Of a stretch of 64,000 nt of DNA, positions 41,099 to 49,547 are shown in pieces (position 1 is the first letter of the stretch; each line of letters starts with the position of its first letter). Location of the stretch: NCBI RefSeq assembly GCF_042652185.1, contig NZ_JBHSIX010000025.1. One strand, given 5' to 3'. The notes beneath the pieces were generated by a model. The model searched no databases, was not told the origin of the DNA, and saw only the letters and a program-made list of their open reading frames with translations. Position numbers and translations under genes: made by a program. The stretch comes from Actinacidiphila fildesensis (GTDB taxonomy: Bacteria > Actinomycetota > Actinomycetes > Streptomycetales > Streptomycetaceae).

Positions 41099-43915
41099 TC
41101 AGCCCACTGAGGAGTACGCCACTACTCCGCGGCGCAGGGCGTCGACGGCCTTGCGGGCGTTCTTGCGGACCGGGCTGTCGGTGGGGGCCGCGTCGGAGAT
41201 CTGGCCGAGTACGTCGATGACCTGCTTGCACCAGCGGACGAAGTCACCGGCCGGCATCTCGGCGTCACCGAGGACCGCGTCCAGGCCGTGGCCCGACGCC
41301 CAGCGGTAGACCGGCCAGGCGAAGCCGAGGTCCGGCTCGCGCTGGCCGACGCCCTCGGTCTGGTGGATCCGGTGGTCCTCCTCCAGCGCGTCGAGCCGGC
41401 CCCAGATCCTGACCATCTCGGCGAGCGCCTCCTTGGCGTTGCCGGTCGGGAGCTTGGGCGCCAGCGCGTCGTCGGACTGGCGGGCCTCGAAGACCAGCGC
41501 CGAGACGCACGCCGCCAGTTCGGCCGGGCCGAGGCCGTCCCAGACGCCCTCGCGCAGGCACTCACTGGCCAGCAGGTCCAGCTCGCCGTAGAGCCGGGCG
41601 AGCCGCTTGCCGTCGGCGGTGACCTGCTCGCCCTGCAGATAGCCGAGCTCGGTGAGCAGCCCGCAGATCCGGTCGAAGGTGCGCGCGATGGTGTTGGTGC
41701 GGCCCTCGATGCGCCGCTCCAACTGCTTGGTGTCGCGCGCCAGCCGGTGATAGCGCTCCGCCCAGCGGGCGTGGTCCTCGCGCTCGTCGCACCCGTGGCA
41801 GGGGTGCGCGCGGATCTCGGTGCGCATCCGGGCGATCTCGGTGTCGTCGGCCGCCGCGGCCCGCGACTTGCGGTGCCGCTCCGGCTCGTAGTGCCCTGCC
41901 TTGGTCCGCATCGCGGAGGCCAGGTCGCGGCGGGACTGCGGGCTGCGCGGGTTGAACGACTTCGGGATCCGCATCCGGTCGACGGCTTCGACCGGCACCG
42001 GGAAGTCGATCTGCGCCAGCCGCTTGACCTGCCGTTCGGCGGTGAGCACCAGCGGACGCGGGCCGTCCTGATGGTCCTCGTGCCGCCGGTGGCCGGGGCT
42101 GCGGCCGGCCGGGACACCGGGTTCGAGCACCAGCGCGAGCCCGGCGTACTTGCCCGCCGGGACATGGATGATGTCGCCCGGCTTGAGCTTCTCCAGCGCG
42201 TCCGACGCGGCGGCCCGCCGCTGCGTGGCGCCCTGCCGCGACAGTTCGGCCTCGCGCTCCTTCAACTGGCGGCGCAGCCGCATGTAGTCGTCGAAGTTGC
42301 CGAGGTGGCAGGTCATCGACTCCTTGTAGCCGTCGAGCCCCTCCTCGTTGCGCTGCACCTGCTTGGAGATCCCGACGACCGACCGGTCGGCCTGGAACTG
42401 CGCGAAGGAGGTCTCCAGCAGCTCCCGTGAGCGGTGCCGCCCGAACTGGCCGACCAGGTTGACCGCCATGTTGTACGACGGCTTGAAGGACGAGCGCAGC
42501 GGATACGTCCGGGTGCCGGCCAGCCCCGCGACCGCGCCCGGGTCGAAGCCGCGCTGCCACAGCACGACGGCATGGCCCTCGACGTCGATACCGCGGCGGC
42601 CGGCCCTGCCGGTCAGCTGGGTGTACTCGCCGGGGGTGATGTCGGCGTGCGTCTCGCCGTTCCACTTCACGAGCTTCTCGAGCACCACGGAGCGGGCCGG
42701 CATGTTGATGCCCAGGGCCAGGGTCTCGGTGGCGAAGACCGCCTTGACCAGGCCCTTGAGGAACAGCTCCTCGACGACCTCCTTGAAGGTCGGCAACATG
42801 CCGGCGTGGTGCGCGGCGACGCCGCGCTCCAGGCCCTCCAGCCACTCGAAGTACTTCAGGACGTGCAGGTCCTCGTCCGGGATCGCCTTGGTGCGCTCCT
42901 GGACGATGGCCCGGACCCGCTCCCGGTTCTCGTCGCTGTTCAGCCGCAGCCCGGCGTACAGGCACTGCTGGACGGCCGCCTCGCAGCCGGCCCGGCTGAA
43001 GATGAAGGTGATGGCCGGCAGCAGCCCCTCGGAGTCGAGCCGGTCGATCACATCGGCGCGGCTGGGCGTCCAGACCTTGCCGCTCGACCGGCGCTCCCGC
43101 TCCCGGTCCGCCTCGTAACCGCGCTTGTGCCGGTCACGGGGGTGGACGGTCCGCTGGTTCTCCATCCGGGCGAGGCGTACGAGGTCCGGGTTGACCTCAC
43201 GGCGGGCGGCCTCGGCGGCGCCCTCCTTCTCCTCGAAGAGGTCGTACATCCGGCGGCCGGCCAGCACGTGCTGCCACAGCGGCACCGGGCGGTGCTCCGA
43301 GACGATCACCTCGGTGCTGCCGCGCACCGTGTCGAGCCAGTCGCCGAACTCCTCGGCGTTGGAGACGGTCGCCGACAGCGACACCAGCGTCACGGACTGC
43401 GGGAGGTGGATGATCACCTCTTCCCAGACGGCACCGCGGAACCGGTCGGAGAGGTAGTGGACCTCGTCCATCACGACATAGCCGAGGCCGTCGAGCGCCG
43501 AGGATCCGGCGTAGAGCATGTTGCGCAGCACCTCGGTGGTCATCACGACCACCGGTGCGTCGCCGTTGACACTGTTGTCACCGGTCAGCAGACCGACCTT
43601 GTCCGCGCCGTACCGCTGGACGAGGTCGCTGAACTTCTGGTTCGACAGGGCCTTGATCGGGGTGGTGTAGAAGCACTTGCGGCCCTCGGTGAGGGCGAGG
43701 TGGACGGCGAACTCGCCGACAATGGTCTTTCCGGAGCCGGTCGGCGCGGCGACCAGCACTCCGCTTCCGGCCTCCAGAGCCTGACATGCCGCGATCTGGA
43801 ACGGATCCAGGTCGAAGTCGTACAGCGCGCGGAACGGCGCGAGGGCAGTGGCCTGATCGGCCGCGCGACGCCGGTCTGCGGCGTAGCGCTCGGCGGGGGA
43901 CATCTCATCGGTCAT
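41099..43915 (-). CDS. HelY-like DEAD/DEAH-box (Ski2-type) RNA helicase
   Basis: 938 residues. Motif I LVAAPTGSGKTIVGE, motif II VVMDEVHYLSDRFRG (DEVH), motif III LVSLSATVSNAEEF, motif V-VI region FATETLALGINMPARS and QLTGRAGRRGID. These and the long C-terminal arch region define Ski2/Mtr4-like helicases, called HelY in mycobacteria. They unwind RNA and are expected to act in RNA processing or decay. Cysteines in HPCHGCDEREDHARW might bind zinc. The ATG at 43915 has GGTGG upstream; a longer frame starting at 43948 is less likely. Confidence 0.93.
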   Translation of the reverse strand: MTDEMSPAERYAADRRRAADQATALAPFRALYDFDLDPFQIAACQALEAGSGVLVAAPTGSGKTIVGEFAVHLALTEGRKCFYTTPIKALSNQKFSDLVQRYGADKVGLLTGDNSVNGDAPVVVMTTEVLRNMLYAGSSALDGLGYVVMDEVHYLSDRFRGAVWEEVIIHLPQSVTLVSLSATVSNAEEFGDWLDTVRGSTEVIVSEHRPVPLWQHVLAGRRMYDLFEEKEGAAEAARREVNPDLVRLARMENQRTVHPRDRHKRGYEADRERERRSSGKVWTPSRADVIDRLDSEGLLPAITFIFSRAGCEAAVQQCLYAGLRLNSDENRERVRAIVQERTKAIPDEDLHVLKYFEWLEGLERGVAAHHAGMLPTFKEVVEELFLKGLVKAVFATETLALGINMPARSVVLEKLVKWNGETHADITPGEYTQLTGRAGRRGIDVEGHAVVLWQRGFDPGAVAGLAGTRTYPLRSSFKPSYNMAVNLVGQFGRHRSRELLETSFAQFQADRSVVGISKQVQRNEEGLDGYKESMTCHLGNFDDYMRLRRQLKEREAELSRQGATQRRAAASDALEKLKPGDIIHVPAGKYAGLALVLEPGVPAGRSPGHRRHEDHQDGPRPLVLTAERQVKRLAQIDFPVPVEAVDRMRIPKSFNPRSPQSRRDLASAMRTKAGHYEPERHRKSRAAAADDTEIARMRTEIRAHPCHGCDEREDHARWAERYHRLARDTKQLERRIEGRTNTIARTFDRICGLLTELGYLQGEQVTADGKRLARLYGELDLLASECLREGVWDGLGPAELAACVSALVFEARQSDDALAPKLPTGNAKEALAEMVRIWGRLDALEEDHRIHQTEGVGQREPDLGFAWPVYRWASGHGLDAVLGDAEMPAGDFVRWCKQVIDVLGQISDAAPTDSPVRKNARKAVDALRRGVVAYSSVG

Positions 43916-44020
43916 CTTGCCACCGAGCGTACCGGCCCCCACCGACACACCGCGTGATCTTTTATTCGTATCGACGCCCGGACCCGCGGCGGACGGGCGG
44001 CGGACCAGCGCGGTCGAACA

Positions 44021-44908
44021 TCAGACCAGTAGCCGCAGGGCCCCCGGCACCGTCACGGCGGTCATCGGCAGCGGCCCCATCCGCTCACCGTCCGCGTATC
44101 CCGTCACCCCGTCCGCGGCGAGCCGCACCCGCGCCGCCCGGTGCACGGTGACCTTCGGATGGCTGGGATGCGTCCCCCGGTACACCCGGGGGAAGACCGT
44201 CAGGAGCGTGGTGCGGCTGCACGGCCCGACGACGGTGATGTCGAACAGCCCGTCGTCGAGGGCCGCGTCGGTACAGATCCGCATACCGCCGCCGTACGAC
44301 GACCCGTTGCCGACCGCGATCAGGGTCGCCTCGATCTCCCGTTCCGGGCCGTCGTCGAGCTGGATCCGGTACGGGATCGGGCGCAGGGCGGCGAGTTCGG
44401 CGAGCATCGCGACGTCGTAGCGGAAGCGCCCGGTGGGCCAGCGCATCCGGTTGCCGCGGTCGTTGACCCGCGAGTCGAAGCCGGAGGCCAGTAAGGTCCC
44501 GAACCAGCGGTCCCCCGCCCTGCCCAGGTCGACGGCCCGGGTGCGCCCGTCCTTGAGCGCGTCGGCCACCGCGCGGCCGGCGGCCGCGGGGTCGCGGACC
44601 GGCAGCCCGGTGGCGCGGGCGAAGTCGTTGCCGGTACCCACCGCGATCACGCCCAGTGGGGTGTCGGTGCCCGCCACCGCCTGCAGCGCCAGTGAGACCA
44701 TCCCGTCGCCGCCGACGGCCACCAGTGCGCCGGTCCCCGCGGCGACCGCCTCGCGAGCCCGTACGAGGGCGTCGGCGGCGTCCTGGCCGACGACGGTGCG
44801 GACAGTGAACCCGGCCTCCCGCAGCGCGTGGGCGGCCGGCTGCGCGGCCTGCGCGCCCCGGCCGCGCCCCGCGGTGGGATTGACGAAGAGCGTGATGTCG
44901 CTGGTCAC
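44021..44908 (-). CDS. Diacylglycerol/lipid kinase family protein
   Basis: 295 residues of the DagK catalytic fold: LFVNPTAGRGRG, LVAVGGDGMVSLALQAVAG (the GGDG nucleotide loop), GVIAVGTGNDFARATGLP and AVGNGSSYGGGMRICTDA, DDGLFDITVVGPCS in the second domain. It would phosphorylate diacylglycerol or another lipid. GTG 44908. It sits 78 bp after tatC and just beyond the helicase start, all on the minus strand, so it may be the last gene of a tatA-tatC-kinase unit. Confidence 0.88.
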   Translation of the reverse strand: MTSDITLFVNPTAGRGRGAQAAQPAAHALREAGFTVRTVVGQDAADALVRAREAVAAGTGALVAVGGDGMVSLALQAVAGTDTPLGVIAVGTGNDFARATGLPVRDPAAAGRAVADALKDGRTRAVDLGRAGDRWFGTLLASGFDSRVNDRGNRMRWPTGRFRYDVAMLAELAALRPIPYRIQLDDGPEREIEATLIAVGNGSSYGGGMRICTDAALDDGLFDITVVGPCSRTTLLTVFPRVYRGTHPSHPKVTVHRAARVRLAADGVTGYADGERMGPLPMTAVTVPGALRLLV

Positions 44909-44986
44909 GCGCGGACCCTACCGCGCGTGATCACCCGCGTCGAGGTCGAGCGGCGAGCGACGACGGTCGAGGTGCGACGGTCGGGA

Positions 44987-45913
44987 TCAGGTGGCGTCGT
45001 CGAAGTCGTCGGTGGGACGCTCCGACGCGGCCGGGGCCGGTGCGGCGCCGACCTGCTCGGGAATGTGGTCGAGGCTGGACGCCTCGTCGTCGTCGAGCGA
45101 GAAGTCCGGATCGGCCTCGCGGCGGCGGCGCTTGCGGAGGTCGTTGAAGAACGCGATCCCCACGGCCCCGAAGTACAGGAACACGATGGGAGCGGCGAGC
45201 AGCGACATCGAGAACGGGTCGCCGGTGGGCGTGGCCACCGCGGCGAAGATCGTGATGCCGAGGACCATCACCCGCCACCAGCCGAGCATGCGCTTGGCGG
45301 TGAGCACTCCGGTGAAGTTCAGCAGCACCAGCAGCAGCGGCAGTTCGAAGGCGCAGCCGAAGACGATGATCATGCGCACGACGAGGTCGAGGTAGTCGTC
45401 GAGCGGGAACAGGTTGCGCGCGTCGTCGACCGTCAGGTCGATCATGATCTGCGCGGTCTGCGGCAGGATCACGTAGGCGAGATAGCCGCCGCCGAGGAAG
45501 AGCGGCACGCCCGCGGCGACGAAGGAGATCGCGTAGCGCTTCTCCTTGGTGTGCAGTCCCGGCGCGAGGAACGCCCAGAGCTGGTACAGCCAGATCGGCG
45601 TCGTGGCCACCAGGCCGGCCATCAGGGAGACCTTCATGGCGATCGCGAACGGGCCGGTCAGCCCGTTCACCGTCATCTCCGCGCACGGCTGGCCGTCGGC
45701 GCCCTTGATCTGGCCGTTGACGCAGCCCACGGACTTCAGCACCGGGTGCATGAAGAATTGGATGATGTCGCGGTAGAAGAACGACGCGACGATCGTGACG
45801 ACGATAATCGCCAGTACCGACTTCAGCAGCCGGTTGCGCAACTCACGCAGGTGATCCGCGAGCGGCATGCGCCCTTCGGGATCCTTCTCCTGCTTGCGGG
45901 CAGACTTGAGCAC
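44987..45913 (-). CDS. tatC: Twin-arginine translocase subunit TatC
   Basis: 308 residues with six membrane helices. Signatures are the N-terminal MPLADHLRELRNRLLKSVLA, the conserved FAIAMKVSLMAGLVATTPIWLYQLWAFLAPGLHTKEKRY region around the second and third helices, and FELPLLLVLLNFTGVLTAKRM. It is the receptor that recognises twin-arginine signal peptides. GTG 45913. The hydrophilic C-terminal tail is acidic (DDDEASSLDHIPEQVG). It is 61 bp downstream of tatA. Confidence 0.97.
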   Translation of the reverse strand: MLKSARKQEKDPEGRMPLADHLRELRNRLLKSVLAIIVVTIVASFFYRDIIQFFMHPVLKSVGCVNGQIKGADGQPCAEMTVNGLTGPFAIAMKVSLMAGLVATTPIWLYQLWAFLAPGLHTKEKRYAISFVAAGVPLFLGGGYLAYVILPQTAQIMIDLTVDDARNLFPLDDYLDLVVRMIIVFGCAFELPLLLVLLNFTGVLTAKRMLGWWRVMVLGITIFAAVATPTGDPFSMSLLAAPIVFLYFGAVGIAFFNDLRKRRRREADPDFSLDDDEASSLDHIPEQVGAAPAPAASERPTDDFDDAT

Positions 45914-45974
45914 CCACGTCCTCGTCTCGTGCGGCAGCCGTCAGCGGCTTGTTGCGAACCGGTACGGGCTGAGG

Positions 45975-46256
45975 TCAGCCCTGGGTGGTGTGGTTCGGCT
46001 CCGTCACCGGGCGGGCGCTGGTCACATCGCCGGGCGCGGCCTGGATCGTCTTCGGCGCGGCGGGCGTGGACTCTGCGGTGTGGGTGTCGGCCACCGGAGC
46101 CTCGTCGTCCTTCTTCATCGCCTTGGCCTCGCTCTTGAGGATGCGGGCCGACTTGCCGAGCGACCGGGCCATGTCGGGAAGCTTCTTGGCGCCGAACAGC
46201 AAGATGATGACGAGAAGGATGAGGACGATCTCGAGGGGCTTGAGATTGCCGAGCAT
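45975..46256 (-). CDS. tatA: Twin-arginine translocase subunit TatA
   Basis: 93 residues. A single membrane helix LKPLEIVLILLVIILLFGAK, the FGAKKLPDMARSLGKSARIL hinge and amphipathic helix, and an acidic to neutral tail. The glycine and FGxxKLP motifs are invariant for TatA/E. It oligomerises to form the translocation path for folded proteins together with TatC (next gene). ATG 46256. The 279-bp gap upstream contains no gene I can support. Confidence 0.97.
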   Translation of the reverse strand: MLGNLKPLEIVLILLVIILLFGAKKLPDMARSLGKSARILKSEAKAMKKDDEAPVADTHTAESTPAAPKTIQAAPGDVTSARPVTEPNHTTQG

Positions 46257-46535
46257 AAGTGTCTACCTTCTCACCGAGGCGGCGTGGGTCCATGTCTTCG
46301 GCGACCCGGACGTGTGTCCGTACCGCCGTACTGGCTGTGATCGTAGCCTGCGGTGGTAAACGACCGGCAACCCGTCGGCAACCACCAGGTGCGACCCCTG
46401 CCGCTCATTCATGGGGCCACGTTACGCAGCGTACCCTCCGGGACGGCCGGGAACGAGAGCCGTTGTGTAACACCGGAGCGGTCCCGGTCCGCGAACCCGG
46501 GATCACGCCAGGTCCAGGGGCCGGCGGGTGGCGCG

Positions 46536-46739
46536 TCACTGCCGGGAGATGTCCCCCGCGCGCTCCGCGAGCGGCTCCGCGGCCCGGCTCAGCCGGTCGG
46601 CGGCGCGGGAGAGGTCGTCGGTGCTCCTGGCCACCTGCCGGGCCAGCCGCTGGACCTCGGCGAAGAGCCGGACGGCGAGTGCGCCGAGCACGAGGATGCC
46701 GGCGGTCGAGAGGCCGACGTACAGGTAGAGCCACCACAT
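46536..46739 (-). CDS. Small single-pass membrane protein (67 aa)
   Basis: Begins MWWLYLYVGLSTAGILVLGA, a membrane helix at the extreme N-terminus, then a charged amphipathic helix (LFAEVQRLARQVARSTDDLS and LSRAAEPLAERAGDISRQ) with heptad-like spacing. Resembles small bitopic proteins with a coiled-coil tail; function unknown. ATG 46739 is the start because the open frame upstream is low-complexity. It lies between the zinc-ribbon gene and tatA on the same strand. Confidence 0.6.
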   Translation of the reverse strand: MWWLYLYVGLSTAGILVLGALAVRLFAEVQRLARQVARSTDDLSRAADRLSRAAEPLAERAGDISRQ

Positions 46740-46851
46740 GGCACCGACCCTATCGGCTCGGCCGGCGCCCGGATGTCCTCGGGGCACCGGGGCACCGGGG
46801 CACCGCGGCCGGCCGGGCCTCCGGACGGCGGCCGTGGCGCCGGCGTCGGCG

Positions 46852-47112
46852 TCAGCAGATGTGCAGGCGCATGGTGCGCACCCCGCCACCGGTGAGCAGC
46901 TCGATGATCCGCTCCCCCGCCGGCTTGCGGACCGCCAGCCCGCACTCCGGACAGGTGAAGGAGTAGAACGTGGTCCGGTGGGTGCGGCCGATCGCCAGCC
47001 GCAGCTCCTGCGACGCCAGCTCGAAACAGCCGCGGCAGTCCGGGCACGCGGCCTTGAAGAGCACCGCGGACGGCGCCGGGGCCGTCATCGTCGAGGTCGC
47101 TGCCCCCGTCAT
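46852..47112 (-). CDS. Small zinc-ribbon protein following pafC
   Basis: 86 residues with two CxxC pairs, AACPDCRGCFELASQEL and FTCPECGLAVRKPAGE, spaced as a zinc ribbon of FmdB-like type. The first 15 residues are Thr/Ala-rich. ATG 47112 has AGGGAG five bases upstream, while the GTG at 47118 falls inside that ribosome-binding site. It lies only 9 bp after the pafC stop, which implies co-expression. Function unknown; a DNA or RNA contact is possible. Confidence 0.75.
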   Translation of the reverse strand: MTGAATSTMTAPAPSAVLFKAACPDCRGCFELASQELRLAIGRTHRTTFYSFTCPECGLAVRKPAGERIIELLTGGGVRTMRLHIC

Positions 47113-47121
47113 CGTCACTCC

Positions 47122-48069
47122 CTATTCTCCGTACGCCGCCAGCGCCAGCACGGCGGCCTCCCGCGCCCGGTCCGCGAGGTCGGCCGGCGAGACGATCCGG
47201 CCGTCCCGGCCCAGCCGCAGCGCGAGCCGGCGCAGCGAACCCGGGTCGGGGGTGCGCAGGCTGATCCGCAGGCCCCCGTCGGGCAGCTCGTCGGCGCTGT
47301 CGTACGGGTAGTACTCGGCGACCCAGCGGCCGCCGGGACCCACCTCGATGACGACCTCCGGGTCGTCGCCCGCCGGCTGCACCAGCCCGAGGGACAGGTC
47401 GCGCGGCTCGATCCGCGGCGGGTCGGACGGCTCGTCGAGCAGTTTGATCTCCGCGACCCGGTCGAGCCGGAAGGTCCTGCGGTCCTCCGACAGCCGGCAC
47501 CAGCCCTCGAAGTAGGTGTGGCCGACCGCGAAGAGCCGGATCGGGTCCACCTCCCGCTCGGTCAGCGCGTCCCGGGCCGGCGAGTAGTAGCGGATCCACA
47601 GCCGGCGCCGTTCGGCGATGGCCCGGTCCACATCGGCGAAGACGCTGCCCTCGGACTCGAAGGTCACCGAGAGCTGGGAGCTGGCGGCCGCCACCTCGCC
47701 GGCCGCGGTCTCCAGCTTCGCGGTGGCCCGCAGCAGCGCCTGCCGGTCGCTGTCGCGCAGCCCCGGCAGGTTCGCCACCGCCCGCGCCGCCACGAGCAGC
47801 GCCGTGGCCTCGTCGGCGGCCAGCCGCAGCGGCTGCGCCACATCGTCGACGTTGTGCCACCAGATCCGCTCGCCGTCGGTGTCGATGTCGAGCAGGTCAC
47901 CGCCGCGGAAGCTCGTACCGCACAGCGGCAGCACGTTCAGGTCGCCGATCAGCTCGGCCTCGGTGACGCCGAAGGCGCGGGCCACATCGGTGACGCGGGC
48001 GCCGGGGCGCTCCCGCAGATAGGTGACCAGGGAGAGCATCCGCCGGGTCTGGTCGATCGCGTTCGCCAT
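47122..48069 (-). CDS. pafC: WYL-domain transcriptional regulator PafC
   Basis: 315 residues. N-terminal winged helix TRRMLSLVTYLRERPGARVT, DVARAFGVTEAELIGDLNVL; then the WYL domain (WIRYYSPARDALTEREVDPI, FAVGHTYFEGWCRLSEDRRT, FRLDRV) and a WCX C-terminal domain. With PafB it forms the heterodimer that activates the RecA-independent DNA damage response in mycobacteria, perhaps through sensing single-stranded DNA. ATG 48069 lies 14 bp after the pafB stop. The gene pair precedes tatA as in other actinobacteria. Confidence 0.95.
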   Translation of the reverse strand: MANAIDQTRRMLSLVTYLRERPGARVTDVARAFGVTEAELIGDLNVLPLCGTSFRGGDLLDIDTDGERIWWHNVDDVAQPLRLAADEATALLVAARAVANLPGLRDSDRQALLRATAKLETAAGEVAAASSQLSVTFESEGSVFADVDRAIAERRRLWIRYYSPARDALTEREVDPIRLFAVGHTYFEGWCRLSEDRRTFRLDRVAEIKLLDEPSDPPRIEPRDLSLGLVQPAGDDPEVVIEVGPGGRWVAEYYPYDSADELPDGGLRISLRTPDPGSLRRLALRLGRDGRIVSPADLADRAREAAVLALAAYGE

Positions 48070-48083
48070 GTCGTGAAGTCCCG

Positions 48084-49025
48084 TCAGTCCTTGGCCACGG
48101 CACGCAGCCGGTCCACCACATCGGCCCGCAGTTCGGCGGGTTCCAGGACCACCACGTCGGGGCCGAACTCCACCAGCCAGGCGTCGAGTCCATGCCCGTA
48201 CGGGATCTCCAGTTCGTCCCATTCGGCGTCCACCGGCTCGGACGTCACGGCCTTGGCGCGCAGCGGATAGCCCGAGTCGCGGCGCAGCCGGATCCGGGCG
48301 GTCGCGGTGGCGCCCTCGCCGGCCCAGCTGGCGACGGCGGCACGGACGTCCACGTGGTCGGGGACCGGGGCGCTGAAGGCACCGCCGCGGGAGCGGACCT
48401 TGCCGGAGATGCGGGAGAGCCGGAAGACCCGGACCGCGCCGCGGTCACGGTCCCAGCCGGCCAGGTACCAGTGGCCGCGCCAGCACTCCAGGGCCCACGG
48501 CTCGACCTGCCGCGGCTCGGGGCGCACCGCGTTCGCCTTGCGGTAGTCGAAGGAGACGGCCCGGCGCTCGCGCGTCGCGACCATCAGCGGCTCGAACGCC
48601 GGTTCCGGGGTGGGGATTCGCGGTTCCAGCGCGCTGTGGGTGTCCTCGAACGGCACGCCCGCCGCCCGGAGTTTCTGCAGCGCGCCACTGGCGGCCTCGG
48701 CCAGCCGGGCCTGCTGCCACACCTTGGCGGCCAGGCTCAGCGCGGCGGCCTCCTCGGCGTCCAGCGCGATCTCGGGCAGCCGGTTGCGGTCACGGCGGGC
48801 CAGATAGCCCACATCGCCGTCGACGCTCTCCACCGTCTCGATGATGAGCCCGAGTTCCCGCAGATCGTCCTTGTCGCGCTCGAACATCCGGTTGAACGCG
48901 TCGTCGGAACCTATCTCGTGATAGGCCTCGATCGACTCGCGCAGTTCCCGTTTGCTGACGGGACGCCGGGTGTTCATCAGGCACAGCGCCAGGTTCATCA
49001 GTCGCTCGGCCTTGGCAATCGCCAT
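48084..49025 (-). CDS. pafB: WYL-domain transcriptional regulator PafB
   Basis: 313 residues. N-terminal HTH region AERLMNLALCLMNTRRPVSK, RELRESIEAYHEIGSDDAFN, MFERDKDDLRELGLIIET; WYL domain VSFDYRKANAVRPEPRQVEP, WALECWRGHWYLAGWDRDRG, VRVFRLSRI; and a C-terminal WCX domain. It forms a heterodimer with PafC. In mycobacteria this regulator lies beside pafA, whereas here pafA is 1.7 kb away, separated by two FKBP genes. A terminator at 49093 insulates it from the FKBP gene upstream. Confidence 0.95.
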   Translation of the reverse strand: MAIAKAERLMNLALCLMNTRRPVSKRELRESIEAYHEIGSDDAFNRMFERDKDDLRELGLIIETVESVDGDVGYLARRDRNRLPEIALDAEEAAALSLAAKVWQQARLAEAASGALQKLRAAGVPFEDTHSALEPRIPTPEPAFEPLMVATRERRAVSFDYRKANAVRPEPRQVEPWALECWRGHWYLAGWDRDRGAVRVFRLSRISGKVRSRGGAFSAPVPDHVDVRAAVASWAGEGATATARIRLRRDSGYPLRAKAVTSEPVDAEWDELEIPYGHGLDAWLVEFGPDVVVLEPAELRADVVDRLRAVAKD

Positions 49026-49092
49026 CGCGCACCCTTCGTCTTCAGCTCTCGATCGACGACCGTACCGCTCCGGGGAGCTGCGGCAAAAGCGA

Positions 49093-49118
49093 GGGCCCAC
49101 GCCTGCCGGCGTGGGCCC
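49093..49118 (-). terminator. Terminator after the cytosolic FKBP gene
   Basis: GGGCCCACGCC (49093-49103) pairs perfectly with GGCGTGGGCCC (49108-49118), loop TGCC. On the minus strand it is followed by a short U-rich stretch (GCTTTTGCC). It lies 16 bp past the FKBP stop, before pafB. Confidence 0.75.
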
Positions 49119-49134
49119 CCGGACACGCGCCTGC

Positions 49135-49506
49135 TCAGACCGAGATCAGGTCCACGACGAAGATCAGAGTCTCGCCCGGCTTGATCGCCGGGGTGGGGCT
49201 CTGGTTGCCGTAGGCGAGGTGCGCGGGGATGGTCAGCTGGCGGCGGCCGCCGACCTTCATGCCCTGCACGCCCTGGTCCCAGCCCTTGATGACGCGGCCG
49301 CCACCGAGCGGGAAGGTGAACGCGGAACCGCGGTTCCAGCTGGCGTCGAACTCCTCACCCGTGCTGAACGACACGCCCACGTAGTGGACGCTGACGTTCT
49401 GACCCGCCTTGGCCTCCTCGCCGGTGCCCTCCCAGATCTCCTTGATCTCGAGGTCGGCCGGCGGCTCGCCAACGGGGAAATCGATCTCGGGCTTCTCGAT
49501 GCTCAC
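49135..49506 (-). CDS. FKBP-type peptidyl-prolyl isomerase, cytosolic
   Basis: 123 residues, a single FKBP domain: VSVHYVGVSFSTGEEFDASW, FTFPLGGGRVIKGWDQGVQG, MKVGGRRQLTIPAHLAYGNQ and TLIFVVDLISV. The aromatic pocket residues Y, F, W, Y and F are all present, so isomerase activity is expected. No signal peptide. GTG 49506 with AAGGAG eight bases upstream. It is followed upstream by a lipoprotein FKBP gene 41 bp away, suggesting one transcript. Confidence 0.95.
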   Translation of the reverse strand: MSIEKPEIDFPVGEPPADLEIKEIWEGTGEEAKAGQNVSVHYVGVSFSTGEEFDASWNRGSAFTFPLGGGRVIKGWDQGVQGMKVGGRRQLTIPAHLAYGNQSPTPAIKPGETLIFVVDLISV

Positions 49507-49547
49507 TGCGGTAACTCCTTGATACGTTGCGGACAACCCGGACAGTC

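Noticed and set aside
46257..46535. Small frames in the gap before tatA
   Set aside because: No ribosome-binding site, conserved motif or credible codon pattern could be found; reported as empty apart from the presumed tatA promoter.
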